Shown here one piece after another: positions 53,639 through 62,376 of a DNA stretch of 64,000 nucleotides; the stretch's first letter is position 1; each line of letters starts with the position of its first letter. A program made the translations under genes and the position numbers. The stretch is from assembly GCA_036655355.1 (NCBI GenBank), contig JAVVQG010000002.1, positions 281,040 to 345,039 on the forward strand, given 5' to 3'. Source of the stretch: JAUNSR01 sp036655355 (GTDB lineage: Bacteria > Bacteroidota > Bacteroidia > Bacteroidales > JAUNSR01). The notes under the pieces are model-generated. The model ran no database searches, had not been told where the DNA came from, and was given only the letters and a program-made list of their open reading frames with translations.

Positions 53639-53672
53639 TTTCTTTCTGAATTAATATTTGACATAAAACTTA

Positions 53673-53962
53673 TTTCATTTGTATATATTCTATTTTTACA
53701 TTAAGGTCAAATGCGCCCTCTAAATACCTTCTGTTGGGTAACTCAACTTTCGGTGAGCTATGGCGATTTCATTTGTATAATCTATTCTTTAACGTTAAGG
53801 TCAAATGCGCCCTTTAAATACCTTCTTTTGGGCATCTCATCTTTCGGTGAGCTAGGGCGATTTCATTTGTATAATCTATTCTTTTACGTTAAGGTCAAAT
53901 GCGCCCTCTAAATATCTTCTGTTGGGTATCTCATCTTTCGGTGAGCTAGGGCGATTTCATTT
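53673..53962 (+). repeat. Three tandem copies of the dispersed structured repeat inside the atp operon
   Basis: Cores at 53709-53774, 53803-53868 and 53897-53962, an exact 94-bp period, fill the whole gap of atpE and atpB up to the atpB stop. Each core runs from AAATGCGCC to GCGATTTCATT. In copies 2 and 3 the outer stem is CGCCCT/AGGGCG, where the 63.8-kb copies have CGCCAT/ATGGCG, a compensatory change. Confidence 0.92.
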
Positions 53963-55016
53963 AATGATCGACTTTTGCCAATCCGATAAATAGTGTCGTT
54001 AACATAAAGAACACGTAGGCCTGAATAAAACAGACCAATACCTCAATCAAAAGCATAAAGACGGAAAAAATCACAACGAATATCGATGATAATCCTTCCA
54101 CCCAAACTCCAAACGGAGCGAATATAAAAATCAGACTCACCAAAACGATTGAAATAACATGCCCTCCGAATAGATTGGCGAACATACGGACCATCAAGGC
54201 AAAGGGTTTTGAGAAGATGCCGAAGATTTCAATAATGGTCATGATGGGCAGTGGTGCGTTCAACCACATCGGCACATCCGGCCAGAATATTTCTTTCCAA
54301 TACCCTTTCGTTCCTGAGAAAATCGTAATTACCAGTGTACATGCGGCCAATACCAAGGTGACGGAAACATTTCCCGAAAGGTTCACCCCTCCGGGGAAAA
54401 CCACAATTAGACCCATCAGGTTAATTGTCAATATAAAAAAGAAGAGTGTCAATAGATATGGCGTATACTTTTTATATGATTTCCCGATAGTAGGCTTAAT
54501 CACTTCGTCTATCAGCATAAACATCAGCATTTCAATCATCCCCTTGGTCCTTTTTGGCATCTCTTTGGGTTTTCGTTTGTAAAAACGTTTAAAAGAGAGT
54601 AGGAAAAAGACTAGAATTGCAGATGAAAGAAATAGAGCAAGGGCATTTCGGGTAAATGAAAGGTCTAATGGACGTTCTTCTTCTCCCGAGGAGTTTTTGT
54701 AAACAATTTTTCCTTGATAATTTCCCTCTTTGGCGATATAAAATCCTTTGTATGAAGCACCCTCCCACAAACGAAACGACTGAAAGAAGTACCATTTATG
54801 ATCGGGGCCGTATAGGATAACAGGCAAAGGCAGTGTATAGGATTTTTTCTCTACTCCGAGGAGGGGCCAGAAATAACTGTCTCCCAGGTGTGAGTTTATT
54901 AATTCCAATGGATTGACAGCCAATTGGGAATCCTTCTCCGACTCTTGAGCCTTGATGGGCTGAAAAGTGATGAGAAGTATCAAAAATGTCAACCAAAAGA
55001 ATTCAATTCTTTTCAT
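53961..55016 (-). CDS. atpB: ATP synthase subunit a
   Basis: 351 residues, longer than the ~270 of E. coli because of a signal-peptide-like start (FFWLTFLILLITFQPIKAQE) and a ~100-residue periplasmic part before the first channel helix, typical of Bacteroidota. The essential arginine is Arg277 in PFALMVRMFANLFGGH, and the C-terminus has the conserved helix LVCFIQAYVFFMLTTLFIGL. It forms the two half-channels next to the c-ring. Its stop codon touches the repeat array on the atpE side. Confidence 0.97.
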   Translation of the reverse strand: MKRIEFFWLTFLILLITFQPIKAQESEKDSQLAVNPLELINSHLGDSYFWPLLGVEKKSYTLPLPVILYGPDHKWYFFQSFRLWEGASYKGFYIAKEGNYQGKIVYKNSSGEEERPLDLSFTRNALALFLSSAILVFFLLSFKRFYKRKPKEMPKRTKGMIEMLMFMLIDEVIKPTIGKSYKKYTPYLLTLFFFILTINLMGLIVVFPGGVNLSGNVSVTLVLAACTLVITIFSGTKGYWKEIFWPDVPMWLNAPLPIMTIIEIFGIFSKPFALMVRMFANLFGGHVISIVLVSLIFIFAPFGVWVEGLSSIFVVIFSVFMLLIEVLVCFIQAYVFFMLTTLFIGLAKVDH

Positions 55017-55117
55017 TTATATATAATCTATTATTTACATTAAGGTCAAATACGTCCTCTATATACCTTTAGTTGGGTAGCTCATCTTTCGCTGAGCTAA
55101 GGCGATTTCATTTGTAT
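55017..55117 (+). repeat. Dispersed structured repeat, single copy inside the atp operon
   Basis: Core at 55048-55112 (AAATACGTCCTCTATATACC ... GCTCATCTTTCGCTGAGCTA ... AGGCGATTTCATT). It fills the gap of the small membrane-protein gene and atpB. Confidence 0.85.
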
Positions 55118-55131
55118 ATCGTAGAGGCGAC

Positions 55132-55527
55132 TTACGTATTTTCTCGGGCTGCAATCTTCAGGAAACGGGCAAATCGCAAGACAAGGGCCGTATCGACAAT
55201 CAACGTTACCAGAAACAGAAGAGCTGTGGTGACTGAGAAATTCAGAATCTGCCCCGGGTCCAAGAGAATGCAGACCATTAGGAATCCGGTTGAGAAAACA
55301 AATTTCATCACCTTTCCGACTGTTAGGCAAGTAAAAAAATTCATGGGTCGTTTCTTTTCTCCCCATGCTAACAGGGCGGAAAAGAGGGCGGTTATCACAG
55401 AGAAGAATAAGACGACCCACCAAAAGCCTTCGTAAACATTCCCAGTAGAGAAGGCATACAGGAAAAGCCAGTTCAAGAAGGCCACCAGCAAAAGCGGTGT
55501 TTCGTAATATTTCCAGATCCTGATCAT
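55132..55527 (-). CDS. Small membrane protein of the ATP synthase operon (AtpI-like position)
   Basis: 131 residues with four predicted membrane helices (LLLVAFLNWLFLYAF; WWVVLFFSVITALFSALLAW; VMKFVFSTGFLMVCILL; ALLFLVTLIVDTALVL). The position ahead of atpB matches that of atpI in other operons, where AtpI helps c-ring assembly, but sequence similarity to AtpI is not obvious. It lies 6 bp after atpC. Confidence 0.75.
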   Translation of the reverse strand: MIRIWKYYETPLLLVAFLNWLFLYAFSTGNVYEGFWWVVLFFSVITALFSALLAWGEKKRPMNFFTCLTVGKVMKFVFSTGFLMVCILLDPGQILNFSVTTALLFLVTLIVDTALVLRFARFLKIAARENT

Positions 55528-55533
55528 ATCTTT

Positions 55534-55767
55534 TCAATCAATACAAACTTTAATCAAATCGTCTGCAATCTCAGCAAAACCGCTTTCAATCTCCATCTCT
55601 TTCATCTCGCCGTTTAATTGAAATTTTATTTCACCTTTGGTCAGAGCGGCTATCATGGGTGCATGCCCTTCCAGAACCGTAAATATGCCTTCAACTCCGG
55701 GGAGAATAATCATGTCGGACTCCGTTTTCAACACGGTTCCATTCGGCGATATAACATGCAATACCAT
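55534..55767 (-). CDS. atpC: ATP synthase subunit epsilon, short form
   Basis: 77 residues: only the N-terminal beta-sandwich (MVLHVISPNGTVLKTESDMI, FTVLEGHAPMIAALTKGEIK). The C-terminal two-helix domain that inhibits F1 in E. coli (139 residues) is absent, as is common in this phylum. It lies 86 bp downstream of atpD, with a partial repeat copy in the gap. Confidence 0.93.
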   Translation of the reverse strand: MVLHVISPNGTVLKTESDMIILPGVEGIFTVLEGHAPMIAALTKGEIKFQLNGEMKEMEIESGFAEIADDLIKVCID

Positions 55768-55784
55768 AATTATCTTCTTATTAG

Positions 55785-55843
55785 TTCATTTGCATCCAAT
55801 CTATTTGCAACATCAAGATCAAATGTGTCCTCGATATTCCTTT
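55785..55843 (+). repeat. Partial dispersed repeat between atpD and atpC
   Basis: TTCATTTGCATCCAATCTAT, CAACATCAAGATCAAATGTG, TCCTCGATATTCCTTTC matches the left flank and left half of the repeat; the right half is missing. Confidence 0.6.
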
Positions 55844-55853
55844 CAATCCTTTT

Positions 55854-57365
55854 CTATGCATTCTGTTCTTCTTTAAGATGCTTCCCTTTCTCAATCGCTT
55901 CTTCAATGGTACCAACATTGAAGAAGGCCTGTTCAGGCAGATCGTCCAGCTGACCGTCAAGAATCATTTTGAACCCTTTCACGGTATCTTTTACAGGAAC
56001 CATTACCCCTTTCACACCGGTAAACCGTTCTGCTACATGGAACGGCTGCGACAAAAAACGCTGCACTTTTCTGGCTCGGTTGACAATGAGTCGGTCTTCG
56101 TCAGAGAGTTCCTCCATCCCCAGAATCGCAATAATATCCTGTAACTCTTTGTATCGCTGAAGAATCTGTTTCACACCCTGTGCCACTTCATAATGTTCAT
56201 GTCCCACGATGTTGGGATCGAGAATTCGCGAAGTGGATTCCAACGGATCCACAGCCGGGTAAATTCCCAGACTCGCGATTTTTCTACTCAAAACGGTCGT
56301 TGCATCCAAAAATGTAAAGGTAGTAGCCGGTGCTGGGTCAGTAAGGTCATCTGCAGGCACATACACCGCTTGAACCGAAGTGATGGCTCCATTTTTAGTT
56401 GAGGTGATTCGCTCTTGCAAGGATCCCATTTCAGAAGCCAACGTAGGCTGATACCCTACGGCCGAAGGCATCCGTCCCAACAAAGCGGATATTTCAGATC
56501 CGGCCTGTACGAAACGGAATATATTATCCATAAAAAACAAGATATCGCTTCCCTGGGTATTGTTGTCACGGAAATTTTCCGCTTCCGTCAGTCCCGAAAA
56601 GGCTACTCTGGCACGTGCACCCGGGGGTTCGTTCATTTGTCCGAAGACCAACGTGGCCTGAGATTTAGACAATTCGGTTTGATCGATGAGCGAGAGATCC
56701 CATTCTCCCTTTGCCATCGCTTCACTGAATTTCTCTCCATATCGGATTACACCCGATTCAATCATCTCGCGTAACAGGTCGTTGCCTTCGCGGGTACGCT
56801 CGCCTACACCGGCAAATACGGAGTATCCCTCCTGCCCTTTGGCGATGTTATTGATCAGTTCCATGATCAGAACGGTCTTGCCAACGCCGGCACCTCCGAA
56901 GAGTCCGATCTTTCCACCGCGAACATAGGGTTCGAGCAAGTCGATTACTTTAATACCCGTAACGTAAACCTCCTGCGAAACTGAAAGGTCTTTAAATGGG
57001 GGTGGGAGGCGGTGAATGGGCATCGCGCCTTCTTTACTGATCGGCCAAAGTCCGTCGATCGGATCGCCCAGTACATTCAATAAACGCCCTTTCACTTGAT
57101 CGCCTACCGGCATCTCGATCGGGTGCCCGAGGTAAACGACCTCCATTCCTCTTCGCAAACCATCCGTTGAATCCATCGAAATGCATCGCACGGTATCTTC
57201 GCCTATGTGCTGTTCCACTTCCACAATAAGTTCCGATCCGTCCGATTTACGGATGCTGAGGGCTCCGTATATCGGTGGCAGGTCTATCGTATCATTTTCC
57301 TGGTTGAAACTCACATCAAGAACCGGACCGATGATCTGAACAATGCTTCCTTTAAGTGTATTCAT
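55854..57365 (-). CDS. atpD: ATP synthase subunit beta
   Basis: 503 residues, first gene of the operon. P-loop GGAGVGKT at 157-164; GERTREGNDL with the catalytic Glu; the DELSEED-type loop reads MEELSDEDRL; and the nucleotide-site text PSAVGYQPTLASEMGSLQER is present. This is the catalytic subunit of F1. The leading position of beta and epsilon ahead of the Fo genes is typical of Bacteroidota. Confidence 0.98.
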   Translation of the reverse strand: MNTLKGSIVQIIGPVLDVSFNQENDTIDLPPIYGALSIRKSDGSELIVEVEQHIGEDTVRCISMDSTDGLRRGMEVVYLGHPIEMPVGDQVKGRLLNVLGDPIDGLWPISKEGAMPIHRLPPPFKDLSVSQEVYVTGIKVIDLLEPYVRGGKIGLFGGAGVGKTVLIMELINNIAKGQEGYSVFAGVGERTREGNDLLREMIESGVIRYGEKFSEAMAKGEWDLSLIDQTELSKSQATLVFGQMNEPPGARARVAFSGLTEAENFRDNNTQGSDILFFMDNIFRFVQAGSEISALLGRMPSAVGYQPTLASEMGSLQERITSTKNGAITSVQAVYVPADDLTDPAPATTFTFLDATTVLSRKIASLGIYPAVDPLESTSRILDPNIVGHEHYEVAQGVKQILQRYKELQDIIAILGMEELSDEDRLIVNRARKVQRFLSQPFHVAERFTGVKGVMVPVKDTVKGFKMILDGQLDDLPEQAFFNVGTIEEAIEKGKHLKEEQNA

Positions 57366-57609
57366 TTTTTAATTTATATGTCACCTTTGATTTATTTAAA
57401 ACACCTTTGTCTCAATAAAGTTTAATCAAAACGAAAGGATGTAGCGATAAGGATGCAGCGAAAGCATCCGGGATAAATGGGGGTGGGATTGAACATCTCT
57501 CATTGCGTGACGTTAATAATAAATTACATATCGATGAAAAGGAGCGATTATTTCGAATGCTCTTTGCATAAAGAGGTTTCGGGCGCATTTATAAACAGCA
57601 AAATTGTAT
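57366..57609. other. Divergent intergenic region upstream of atpD
   Basis: This is the first part of a 430-bp gap between atpD (minus) and the carboxynorspermidine synthase gene (plus). It must hold the atp operon promoter, but I see no convincing TAnnTTTG element on the minus strand. No ORF or RNA gene is seen. Confidence 0.4.
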
Positions 57610-57617
57610 TACCTTTG
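57610..57617 (+). promoter_or_regulatory. -7 promoter element for the carboxynorspermidine synthase gene
   Basis: TACCTTTG followed by C matches the Bacteroidota -7 box; it predicts an unusually long leader of about 170 nt. Confidence 0.55.
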
Positions 57618-57661
57618 CTTCTGCATTAAGTACGCTCTTTGTAGTTTCTGAGTTTTAAGAA

Positions 57662-57750
57662 GGAGAATCGGAGGGCGTTAAATATTACTCATTTTCAATC
57701 GTTATTTTCTCCGCACAGGCTTATCGCATTTTAATGTCATAAGGTTGTGC
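57662..57750 (+). promoter_or_regulatory. Structured 5' leader of the carboxynorspermidine synthase gene
   Basis: Two adjacent stems: GGAGAA (57662-57667) with TTCTCC (57707-57712), then at once GCACA-gg-CTTAT (57713-57724) with ATAAG-gt-TGTGC (57739-57750). Regulation is inferred from position only. Confidence 0.4.
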
Positions 57751-57795
57751 TTAAAGGGAATATTCATATTTATCATTTAACTATTAATTTTCGAA

Positions 57796-58992
57796 ATGGG
57801 AAAAGTTTTGATTATTGGTGCCGGTGGTGTAGGAACAGTGGTAGCACACAAAGTTGCTCAGAATCCGGATGTTTTTACTGAAGTTGTGTTGGCGAGCCGC
57901 ACGAAATCAAAGTGCGACGCTATCGCTAAGGCAATTGGAAGCGACCGTTTCACTACGGCACAGGTTGATGCTGATAACGTAAACGAGTTGATTGAACTTT
58001 TCAACACTCACAAACCTGATATCGTAATCAACGTTGCTCTCCCATACCAGGATCTTACGATCATGGAAGCTTGTTTGGCTACGGGTGTTAACTACCTGGA
58101 TACAGCAAACTATGAACCTCTTGAGGAAGCTAAATTTGAATATAGCTGGCAGTGGGCTTATAAGAAAAAATTCGAGGATGCTGGATTGACTGCGATCCTT
58201 GGCTGCGGTTTTGACCCGGGTGTTTCCGGCGTCTTTACAGCTTATGCTGCGAAACATTACTTTAACGAGATGGAATATCTTGATATCGTAGACTGTAACG
58301 CAGGCGATCATGGTAAGGCTTTCGCTACCAATTTCAATCCGGAAATTAATATCCGTGAGGTAACTCAGAAAGGTAAATATTGGGAGAACGGAACATGGGT
58401 TGAAACAGAACCTCATGAAATCCATCAGCCAATTACTTATCCAAATATCGGACCGAAAGAGTCTTATGTGCTTTATCACGAAGAATTAGAGTCATTGGTG
58501 AAGAATTTCCCAACAATTAAAAGAGCTCGTTTCTGGATGACATTCGGTCAGGAATATCTGACACACCTTCGTGTTATTCAGAATATCGGTATGGCTCGTA
58601 TCGACCCTATTATGTATAACGGTGTAGAGATCGTGCCAATTCAGTTCCTGAAAGCCGTTCTTCCGAATCCGGGTGAACTAGGAGAGAATTATCACGGTGA
58701 AACCTCTATCGGTTGCCGCATCAAGGGTAAAGATAAAGAGGGAAAAGAGCTTACGTATTATGTTTACAATAACTGTAGCCACGAAGCAGCATACAAGGAA
58801 ACAGGTGCGCAGGGTGTAAGTTATACAACAGGTGTTCCGGCTATGATCGGTGCGATGATGTTCTTGAAAGGGGAATGGAAACGTCCGGGAGTATGGAATG
58901 TAGAGGAGTTCAATCCAGATCCGTTTATGGAGCAGTTGAACAAGCAAGGATTACCTTGGCATGAGATCTTTAACGGGGATCTTGAAGTGTAA
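57796..58992 (+). CDS. Carboxynorspermidine synthase (saccharopine dehydrogenase family)
   Basis: 398 residues. Rossmann motif IIGAGGVGTVVAHKVA at 6-21; DIVINVALPYQDLTIMEACL and GVNYLDTANYEP follow; the catalytic half starts at AILGCGFDPGVSGVFTAYAA. The length and the C-terminal text fit the carboxy(nor)spermidine dehydrogenase subgroup, which joins aspartate semialdehyde to a diamine with NADPH in the alternative spermidine pathway used by gut Bacteroidota. The decarboxylase partner is not in the window. It is monocistronic and closed by a terminator. Confidence 0.92.
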   Translation: MGKVLIIGAGGVGTVVAHKVAQNPDVFTEVVLASRTKSKCDAIAKAIGSDRFTTAQVDADNVNELIELFNTHKPDIVINVALPYQDLTIMEACLATGVNYLDTANYEPLEEAKFEYSWQWAYKKKFEDAGLTAILGCGFDPGVSGVFTAYAAKHYFNEMEYLDIVDCNAGDHGKAFATNFNPEINIREVTQKGKYWENGTWVETEPHEIHQPITYPNIGPKESYVLYHEELESLVKNFPTIKRARFWMTFGQEYLTHLRVIQNIGMARIDPIMYNGVEIVPIQFLKAVLPNPGELGENYHGETSIGCRIKGKDKEGKELTYYVYNNCSHEAAYKETGAQGVSYTTGVPAMIGAMMFLKGEWKRPGVWNVEEFNPDPFMEQLNKQGLPWHEIFNGDLEV

Positions 58993-59012
58993 GATTTGAA
59001 TCTTAATATATT

Positions 59013-59088
59013 AAATGGCCTTCTTCAATGATTTGTCCCAATAGCTTTTCGGCTTTTGAGACAAATCATTGGAGAGGGCCATTTTTTT
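59013..59088 (+). terminator. Long hairpin terminator
   Basis: AAATGGCC ... CAATGATTTGTC pairs with GACAAATCATTG ... GGCCATTTTTTT, an interrupted stem of about 30 bp around TTTTCGG. It can also serve the convergent EamA gene. Confidence 0.85.
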
Positions 59089-59096
59089 GTATCGAA

Positions 59097-60014
59097 TTAT
59101 ATTTTATCTGTTTGCATCTTCGCAAAATTAAATTTAAAGCCTTTCTCGGCTACATAAACTCCCATAAGGATCAAGGTAGCGCCGATTAATGCGATGGAGG
59201 TGATTGTTTCGTCAATGACAATCGCCGAAGTTAGTAAGGTGACTAATGGCGACAAATAAAGATAATTGGACGATCTGATCGCCCCTAATTTCTGTACAGA
59301 AACGTTCCACATGATGTACCCCCCCATCGAGGCAATAACACCAAGGAAAAGGAGGTTGCCAATTACAAGTGGATTCAGAAACACGGTCGGTTCCCAAGTA
59401 ATAGGTCTAAAAATAAATACGGGAAGAATCGTTAGGATTCCGTAAGCAAACACTTTTCGTGTTATAAAGAGTACCGTATACCGGTTATCTAATTTTTTGA
59501 GTAATAAACTGTAGATTCCCCATAATAATGCTGCAGAAAATGAAAGCATGTCTCCAAGCGGATTAATCTGCAACATAAAACTCCCATTGAAAACCACAAA
59601 TCCAACCCCGATCAATGCCATAACAGAGCCATACACAAAATTCCTTCTGAGGTTCTCTTTTTTATAGAAAAGACGTAACAACATTGCTGTGAAAATCGGT
59701 GCCGTACAAATAATAAGCGATACGTTTGATGCCAGGGTAATACCTAGGGCTATATTTTCAGCCACAAAATAGAGGGATCCTCCACTTAATCCCACTCCTA
59801 CCAACATAAGCTCATCTTTCCAGTTAGCGGCCCATATTTTTTTTGACGAGATGAACCAGATACAGATATAGGCAAGTACAAAACGAAAGAACATAATCTC
59901 AACAGGAGACAATCCGTTGTTTATCAACACCTTTGTAGATACAAATGTTGTTCCCCAAATAGCAGAAGTAAGAAATGCGAGAAAATGGTAGAGGTAGTCT
60001 TTCTTGGTTTCCAT
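59097..60014 (-). CDS. EamA-family (DMT superfamily) transporter
   Basis: 305 residues, ten predicted membrane helices in two EamA repeats: SAIWGTTFVSTKVLINNGLS at the start and AALLWGIYSLLLKKLDNRYT in the second half. The family exports or imports metabolites such as amino acids; the substrate is unknown. The gene is alone between terminators. Confidence 0.9.
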   Translation of the reverse strand: METKKDYLYHFLAFLTSAIWGTTFVSTKVLINNGLSPVEIMFFRFVLAYICIWFISSKKIWAANWKDELMLVGVGLSGGSLYFVAENIALGITLASNVSLIICTAPIFTAMLLRLFYKKENLRRNFVYGSVMALIGVGFVVFNGSFMLQINPLGDMLSFSAALLWGIYSLLLKKLDNRYTVLFITRKVFAYGILTILPVFIFRPITWEPTVFLNPLVIGNLLFLGVIASMGGYIMWNVSVQKLGAIRSSNYLYLSPLVTLLTSAIVIDETITSIALIGATLILMGVYVAEKGFKFNFAKMQTDKI

Positions 60015-60094
60015 ATCGCAATATTCATTTTTGTGGAATAATATGCAATTATAGGAATTTATTTCTTAATTGTTCAATTTTATTATATAATAAA

Positions 60095-60132
60095 AAACAG
60101 GTCAGTTCGGATTTCTCCAAACTGACCTGTAA
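60095..60132 (-). terminator. dnaK terminator
   Basis: ACAGGTCAGTT (60097-60107) pairs with AACTGACCTGT (60120-60130); the minus strand continues TTTTTTATTATA. Confidence 0.85.
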
Positions 60133-60177
60133 GGTATGTTCTGTGTATAGTTCTAAAGGAACTATCGCAATCTTTTA

Positions 60178-62073
60178 TTATTTCACTTCTTCGAAGTCAA
60201 CATCAGTTACACCACCGTCATTGTTATCCGGAGCTGCCGCACCTGGCTGAGGACCAGCCTGAGCACCACCTTGTTGAGCTCCGTAAATGTCTTGAGCTGC
60301 AGATTGAAGAACGTTGTTTAGTTCTGTTGTTGCAGAATCGATAGCGGCAACATCTTGTGCTTTGTGAGCATCTTTAAGTTTACCAAGAGCTGCTTCGATA
60401 GCAGATTTCTTATCAGCAGGAATCTTATCGCCAATTTCTGAAAGTTGTTTTTCAGTCTGGAAGATCAAGCTATCTGCATGGTTCAATTTATCGATTTTTT
60501 CTTTTTCTTTCTTATCTGCATCGGCATTTGCAGCAGCTTCTTCTTTCATTCGTTTGATTTCAGTCTCTGTCAAACCGCTTGAAGCTTCGATACGGATACT
60601 CTGCTCTTTACCTGTTCCTTTATCTTTAGCAGATACGTGAAGGATACCGTTGGCATCGATATCGAATGTTACTTCGATCTGAGGAACACCGCGCTGAGCT
60701 GCAGGAATACCATCCAAGTGGAAACGACCGATTGTTTTGTTATCCTTAGCCATTGGACGTTCACCCTGAAGTACATGGATTTCAACAGATGGCTGGTTAT
60801 CTACAGCTGTAGAGAATGTTTCTGACTTACGTGTAGGGATTGTTGTATTAGAAGCAATCAATGTTGTCATTACACCACCTAGGGTTTCAATACCCAAAGA
60901 AAGAGGAGTTACGTCAAGCAACAATACATCTTTAACATCACCACTCAATACGGCACCTTGGATAGCTGCACCTACTGCTACAACTTCATCCGGATTCACG
61001 TTTTTAGAAGGAGCTTTTCCGAAGAATTTCTCAACTTCAGCCTGTACGGCAGGAATACGTGTTGATCCACCTACCAGGATTACTTCGTCAATCTGTGACG
61101 CAGAAAGACCTGCATTTTTAAGAGCTTTACGACATGGCTCGATAGTAGCTTTGATCAGGCTATCTGCCAACTGTTCGAATTTAGCACGAGTAAGTGTTTT
61201 AACCAAGTGTTTTGGAATACCGTTAACCGGCATAATGTATGGCAGGTTGATCTCTGTTGATGTAGTTGAAGAAAGCTCAATTTTAGCTTTCTCAGCTGCT
61301 TCTTTAAGACGTTGAAGAGCCATCGGATCCAAACGAAGGTCTACACCTTCCTCTTTTTTGAACTCATCAGCCAACCAGTCAACAATAACGTGGTCAAAGT
61401 CATCACCACCAAGGTGCGTGTCACCGTCGGTAGATTTAACTTCAAATACGCCGTCGCCCAATTCAAGAATAGAAATATCGAATGTACCACCACCAAGGTC
61501 GAACACTGCAATTTTCATATCTTTTGTTGTCTTATCCAAACCGTAAGCCAATGCAGCTGCAGTTGGCTCGTTAACGATACGACGAACAACAAGACCGGCG
61601 ATTTCACCAGCTTCTTTTGTTGCCTGACGCTGAGCATCGTTAAAGTAAGCAGGTACAGTAATAACAGCTTCTGTTACTTCTTGTCCAAGATAATCTTCTG
61701 CGGTTTTTTTCATTTTCTGAAGAATCATCGCAGAAATTTCCTGTGGAGAATAAGTACGACCTTCAACTTCTACACGAGGTTGATTCGCTTCATTACAAAC
61801 CACTGTATAAGGAACACGAGGAATCTCATTCTTTACCTGATCACAGCTTTCGCCCATGAATCGTTTGATAGAGAAAATAGTTCTCGTTGGGTTAGTTACA
61901 GCCTGACGTTTTGCAGGTTCACCAACACGGCGTTCACCACCATCCACGAAAGCTACGATTGAAGGCGTTGTAGGACGACCTTCAGCGTTATTAATTACAA
62001 CCGGTGTGTTACCTTCCATTACGGCAACGCAAGAGTTGGTTGTTCCCAAGTCAATACCAATAATCTTTCCCAT
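60178..62073 (-). CDS. dnaK: Molecular chaperone DnaK (Hsp70)
   Basis: 631 residues. ATPase signatures IGIDLGTTNSCVAVMEG, VFDLGGGTFDISILELGDG and VILVGGSTRIPAVQ; substrate-binding domain from about 390 (DVTPLSLGIETLGGVMTTLI); helical lid; Gly/Ala/Gln-rich linker; and the acidic tail DVDFEEVK. It refolds proteins with DnaJ and GrpE, which are not in the window. It is monocistronic, with its own terminator. Codon use is the strong-expression type. Confidence 0.99.
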   Translation of the reverse strand: MGKIIGIDLGTTNSCVAVMEGNTPVVINNAEGRPTTPSIVAFVDGGERRVGEPAKRQAVTNPTRTIFSIKRFMGESCDQVKNEIPRVPYTVVCNEANQPRVEVEGRTYSPQEISAMILQKMKKTAEDYLGQEVTEAVITVPAYFNDAQRQATKEAGEIAGLVVRRIVNEPTAAALAYGLDKTTKDMKIAVFDLGGGTFDISILELGDGVFEVKSTDGDTHLGGDDFDHVIVDWLADEFKKEEGVDLRLDPMALQRLKEAAEKAKIELSSTTSTEINLPYIMPVNGIPKHLVKTLTRAKFEQLADSLIKATIEPCRKALKNAGLSASQIDEVILVGGSTRIPAVQAEVEKFFGKAPSKNVNPDEVVAVGAAIQGAVLSGDVKDVLLLDVTPLSLGIETLGGVMTTLIASNTTIPTRKSETFSTAVDNQPSVEIHVLQGERPMAKDNKTIGRFHLDGIPAAQRGVPQIEVTFDIDANGILHVSAKDKGTGKEQSIRIEASSGLTETEIKRMKEEAAANADADKKEKEKIDKLNHADSLIFQTEKQLSEIGDKIPADKKSAIEAALGKLKDAHKAQDVAAIDSATTELNNVLQSAAQDIYGAQQGGAQAGPQPGAAAPDNNDGGVTDVDFEEVK

Positions 62074-62376
62074 TGTAGTATAGTTTTTAAGTTTGTTGTT
62101 TTCTTAGTTTAAAGAAGCTTTTTCATCCCATTTATATAAGGAGAATCACCCTTCCGAATAATTACTTTACAAATGGCATGCCAATTTTATTTCGATTAAG
62201 AATATTATTTTTTGTCAGTTTGTGTTTCTGAATCGGTGTTTTATAAATGTCAAGTTCTGCCATAATGACGCTTTTGAGACACGTTTATCCATCTTTTGTC
62301 CTTTTCGTTCCGATATTATTTCCACTTCATGCATCTACTCAAAAACAAAATTAGGAATACCATGGAGTAAGAGCTA
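62074..62376. other. 303-bp region upstream of dnaK
   Basis: No gene is seen. It must contain the dnaK promoter; no CIRCE element and no clear TAnnTTTG box is seen. A 10-bp palindrome TGGCATGCCA lies at 62175-62184. Confidence 0.4.

Noticed and set aside
53673..53962. CRISPR array
   Set aside because: The repeating unit is the full ~94 bp, with no short repeat alternating with unique spacers, and no cas genes are near.
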